Positions 5,180-6,822 of a stretch of 6,822 nucleotides of DNA are shown here, piece after piece. The notes beneath the pieces are model-generated. The model was not told where the DNA came from and did no database searches. It worked only from the letters and a program-made list of their open reading frames with translations. The position numbers were made by a program, and so were the translations under genes. Origin of the DNA: Dehalococcoidia bacterium (GTDB taxonomy: Bacteria > Chloroflexota > Dehalococcoidia > GIF9 > AB-539-J10); the NCBI GenBank assembly GCA_030612165.1, contig JAUWOK010000055.1:1-6822 (forward strand), given 5' to 3'. Positions within the stretch are counted from its first letter, which is position 1. Every line of letters begins with the position of its first letter.

Positions 5180-6822
5180 ATGGAGGTGTTTGTCTTCCCT
5201 GAATTAATGTACAGCCTGGTTCTGGCCAATATTATGTCACCCTGCATCTGGCGCTGGCGCGACGATCCCTGGTTTGACGGGCTGGAACGTATGAAACCAT
5301 ACCGGCGTATTTCCAGGTTAAAACAGTACATCATGGATCATTATGCTTTTAATCTTGACCTGGATACCTGGGGGTTAACCACCAAAGAGCGAGAAACAGC
5401 CAGATTTAGCAGTTTTATAAAAGCAGACACACTTAAAAAGTCTAATGCCTTATTTGGTTATGAAGGAGATAAATATTATTTTGACATAGATATTCGCACT
5501 CATTTCGGACTGAACAAATATGAGGGAAACATCATCCCATACTGGAAAACCGAAACTGTGGAGGCTATGGATGCTTTTCGACTTAAACCCAGTTACACCA
5601 CAGGTGCAGGTGAGTGTGTTTCCCTGGCAGTTCTTTATGCCGCCGCATTATTCGTTGTAGCCAGGATTCCTCTTGAAAACATTTATCTCATGACTACCCC
5701 ATTGCATTCACAAAATTTTGTAAATATAGACGACGGTTTATTGACAAATAATCGTAGATTGTTAACGAAAACAATGTGGTTTAATGGCACGGAATTATCT
5801 ACCCAAGCTCACAGGGCACTGGAGAATGAACATGTAACTGGCGTGTCCCACATAAGTGGTTATATACATACGATTTACGATGAAGCTTCCATCGATGAGA
5901 AAAGCTATTCTCATTTTGCCCAGCGTTTACAAAAATATTTAAGAACTTGTCTTACCTCCGAGATTATCGGCAATTTCTTGAGGAGTACGCGAGCCTTCCA
6001 AAAATGTTTCCAAATAAAATGGCCTGTCCACGGAACCAATAGATATATCGGTCTGGAGAAAGTGTTTGCTTATGAGCACGGTAGTTCTTACAAAATAACC
6101 AACAGGACGCGAGACAAACTGTTGAACGGAATTGACAGCGAAGAATTTCAGTTAGCCTCTTTACCCGATCGTATCGTCTTAAATGAAATGGAGGAGTTCA
6201 TCCGACAACACACTATTGATCTTAACAAGCAGCAAGATCTAGCGCTTTTGCAAAAACAGTTCTCCTCCAATTGCCTGCAGGCTCAGAATATGCTTGAAAG
6301 CCTGCGTAAGTTTTGCCATGTTGAACCCATGCTTCCTGCCGCCGGGGCAAAAAAGTTCATTCAAACGGAAGAGCCTTTGAGAATTAATTTGAATATGACC
6401 AGAGAAGAAATTATCAGGCATCTTGAAAATATCCGCAGGCGCAATACTACCGCCGACCTGGCATTTTACGCTTATCGTGATCTTTCTCGTACAGAGGCAT
6501 TTCCCTTTTTACTGGCTGCCACCCAACGTAATCCTGTTTCAATCACAGCTACCATAAAGGAAAGCCTGGCTAGCATACTTGTGAAAATTAAGGCCATGCC
6601 CGATATATCTATATACGATGCGCCGGAACGTTTAGCTCAACCTGATGAGGTGTGGAATTACAATCGGGGGGATGGTCTGGAAAAAGCTTTGCTTTTGGCA
6701 AATATCCTGCGCTCCCGCAGGCAGGACGAGAAAATCGTCATTGAGGTGCTACCTGAAAAGGCTATCGTTATAACCGAAGGAGATACATACTATTTTAAAT
6801 CACGGAAAGAAATTCAAAAACA
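5180..6822 (+). CDS. Uncharacterised protein with an apparent transglutaminase-like domain and a second, degenerate copy; 3'-truncated by window edge
   Basis: The frame stays open to the last base: 547 full codons from ATG 5180, or 565 from a possible CTG start at 5126. Numbering below is from CTG 5126. I do not recognise a named family. Residues 161-181 (GAGECVSLAVLYAAALF and on) resemble the helix carrying the catalytic Cys of transglutaminase/protease folds. C164, H194 in TTPLHSQNFVNIDDG and D202 or D203 have the order and spacing of a Cys-His-Asp triad. Near the visible end, NRGDGLEKALLLANILRSR (residues 514 onward) is very like the GDCxxKALLLAxLLRS signature, but Gly517 replaces the Cys; EKAIVITEGDTYYF follows where the His strand would be. 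Between the two lies a largely helical, charged region (about 220-500). No signal peptide or membrane segment is evident, so a cytoplasmic location is inferred. It follows the GH38 gene in the same frame with no promoter between, so co-transcription is likely. Existence as a gene is secure; domain assignment is moderate. Confidence 0.75.
   Translation, partial: MEVFVFPELMYSLVLANIMSPCIWRWRDDPWFDGLERMKPYRRISRLKQYIMDHYAFNLDLDTWGLTTKERETARFSSFIKADTLKKSNALFGYEGDKYYFDIDIRTHFGLNKYEGNIIPYWKTETVEAMDAFRLKPSYTTGAGECVSLAVLYAAALFVVARIPLENIYLMTTPLHSQNFVNIDDGLLTNNRRLLTKTMWFNGTELSTQAHRALENEHVTGVSHISGYIHTIYDEASIDEKSYSHFAQRLQKYLRTCLTSEIIGNFLRSTRAFQKCFQIKWPVHGTNRYIGLEKVFAYEHGSSYKITNRTRDKLLNGIDSEEFQLASLPDRIVLNEMEEFIRQHTIDLNKQQDLALLQKQFSSNCLQAQNMLESLRKFCHVEPMLPAAGAKKFIQTEEPLRINLNMTREEIIRHLENIRRRNTTADLAFYAYRDLSRTEAFPFLLAATQRNPVSITATIKESLASILVKIKAMPDISIYDAPERLAQPDEVWNYNRGDGLEKALLLANILRSRRQDEKIVIEVLPEKAIVITEGDTYYFKSRKEIQK

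Noticed and set aside
4762..5334. A 190-codon minus-strand frame opposite the end of the GH38 gene and the start of the next gene.
   Set aside because: It is antisense to two well-supported coding regions, is Ser/Arg/Ile-rich in the way shadow frames are, and shows no domain or start signal.
1..6822. CRISPR array, insertion sequence or tandem repeats.
   Set aside because: No regularly spaced direct repeats, transposase-like frames or terminal inverted repeats were found on reading through both strands.

Overview
The window looks like a chromosomal segment of a Gram-positive, clostridia-like (Firmicutes) bacterium. This rests on the near-consensus TTGAC(A/G)/TATAAT promoters with 17-bp spacers, a tRNA gene that encodes its own CCA end, an intrinsic terminator, and moderate base composition. 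No gene here fixes the species, so the assignment is an inference.

Layout, left to right. (1) The 3' part of a HAD-family mannosyl-3-phosphoglycerate phosphatase on the + strand (1-702); its N-terminus lies outside the window. (2) A convergent 391-residue MFS exporter of the drug:H+ antiporter type (728-1903, - strand). (3) A 657-bp stretch without a protein gene (1904-2560), which is the densest part of the window. It holds back-to-back promoters (one for the transporter, one facing right), a roughly 310-nt structured RNA with its own strong promoter and terminator (about 1996-2306), another good promoter, and a tRNA-Asn(GUU) gene (2411-2485). (4) A complete GH38 alpha-mannosidase-like enzyme (2561-5107, + strand). 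(5) A long reading frame starting just after it and running off the right edge (5180 or 5126 to 6822). It appears to contain a divergent transglutaminase-like Cys/His/Asp domain and a second copy of that fold in which the catalytic Cys is Gly.

How the parts may work together. The phosphatase makes mannosylglycerate from its phosphorylated precursor, and some GH38 enzymes (E. coli MngB) cleave a phosphorylated mannosylglycerate. The two could therefore belong to one mannosyl-solute or mannosyl-glycan theme, although an opposite-strand transporter and the RNA block separate them. The GH38 gene and the transglutaminase-like gene look like one transcription unit: 18-72 bp apart, same frame, no promoter seen between them. 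The only good + strand promoters upstream of that unit are those of the RNA and of tRNA-Asn. No convincing terminator lies between the tRNA and the GH38 gene, so the tRNA promoter may also supply the mRNA.

The items most worth following are the structured RNA, which I cannot firmly assign to a class, and the double transglutaminase-like protein linked to the mannosidase.
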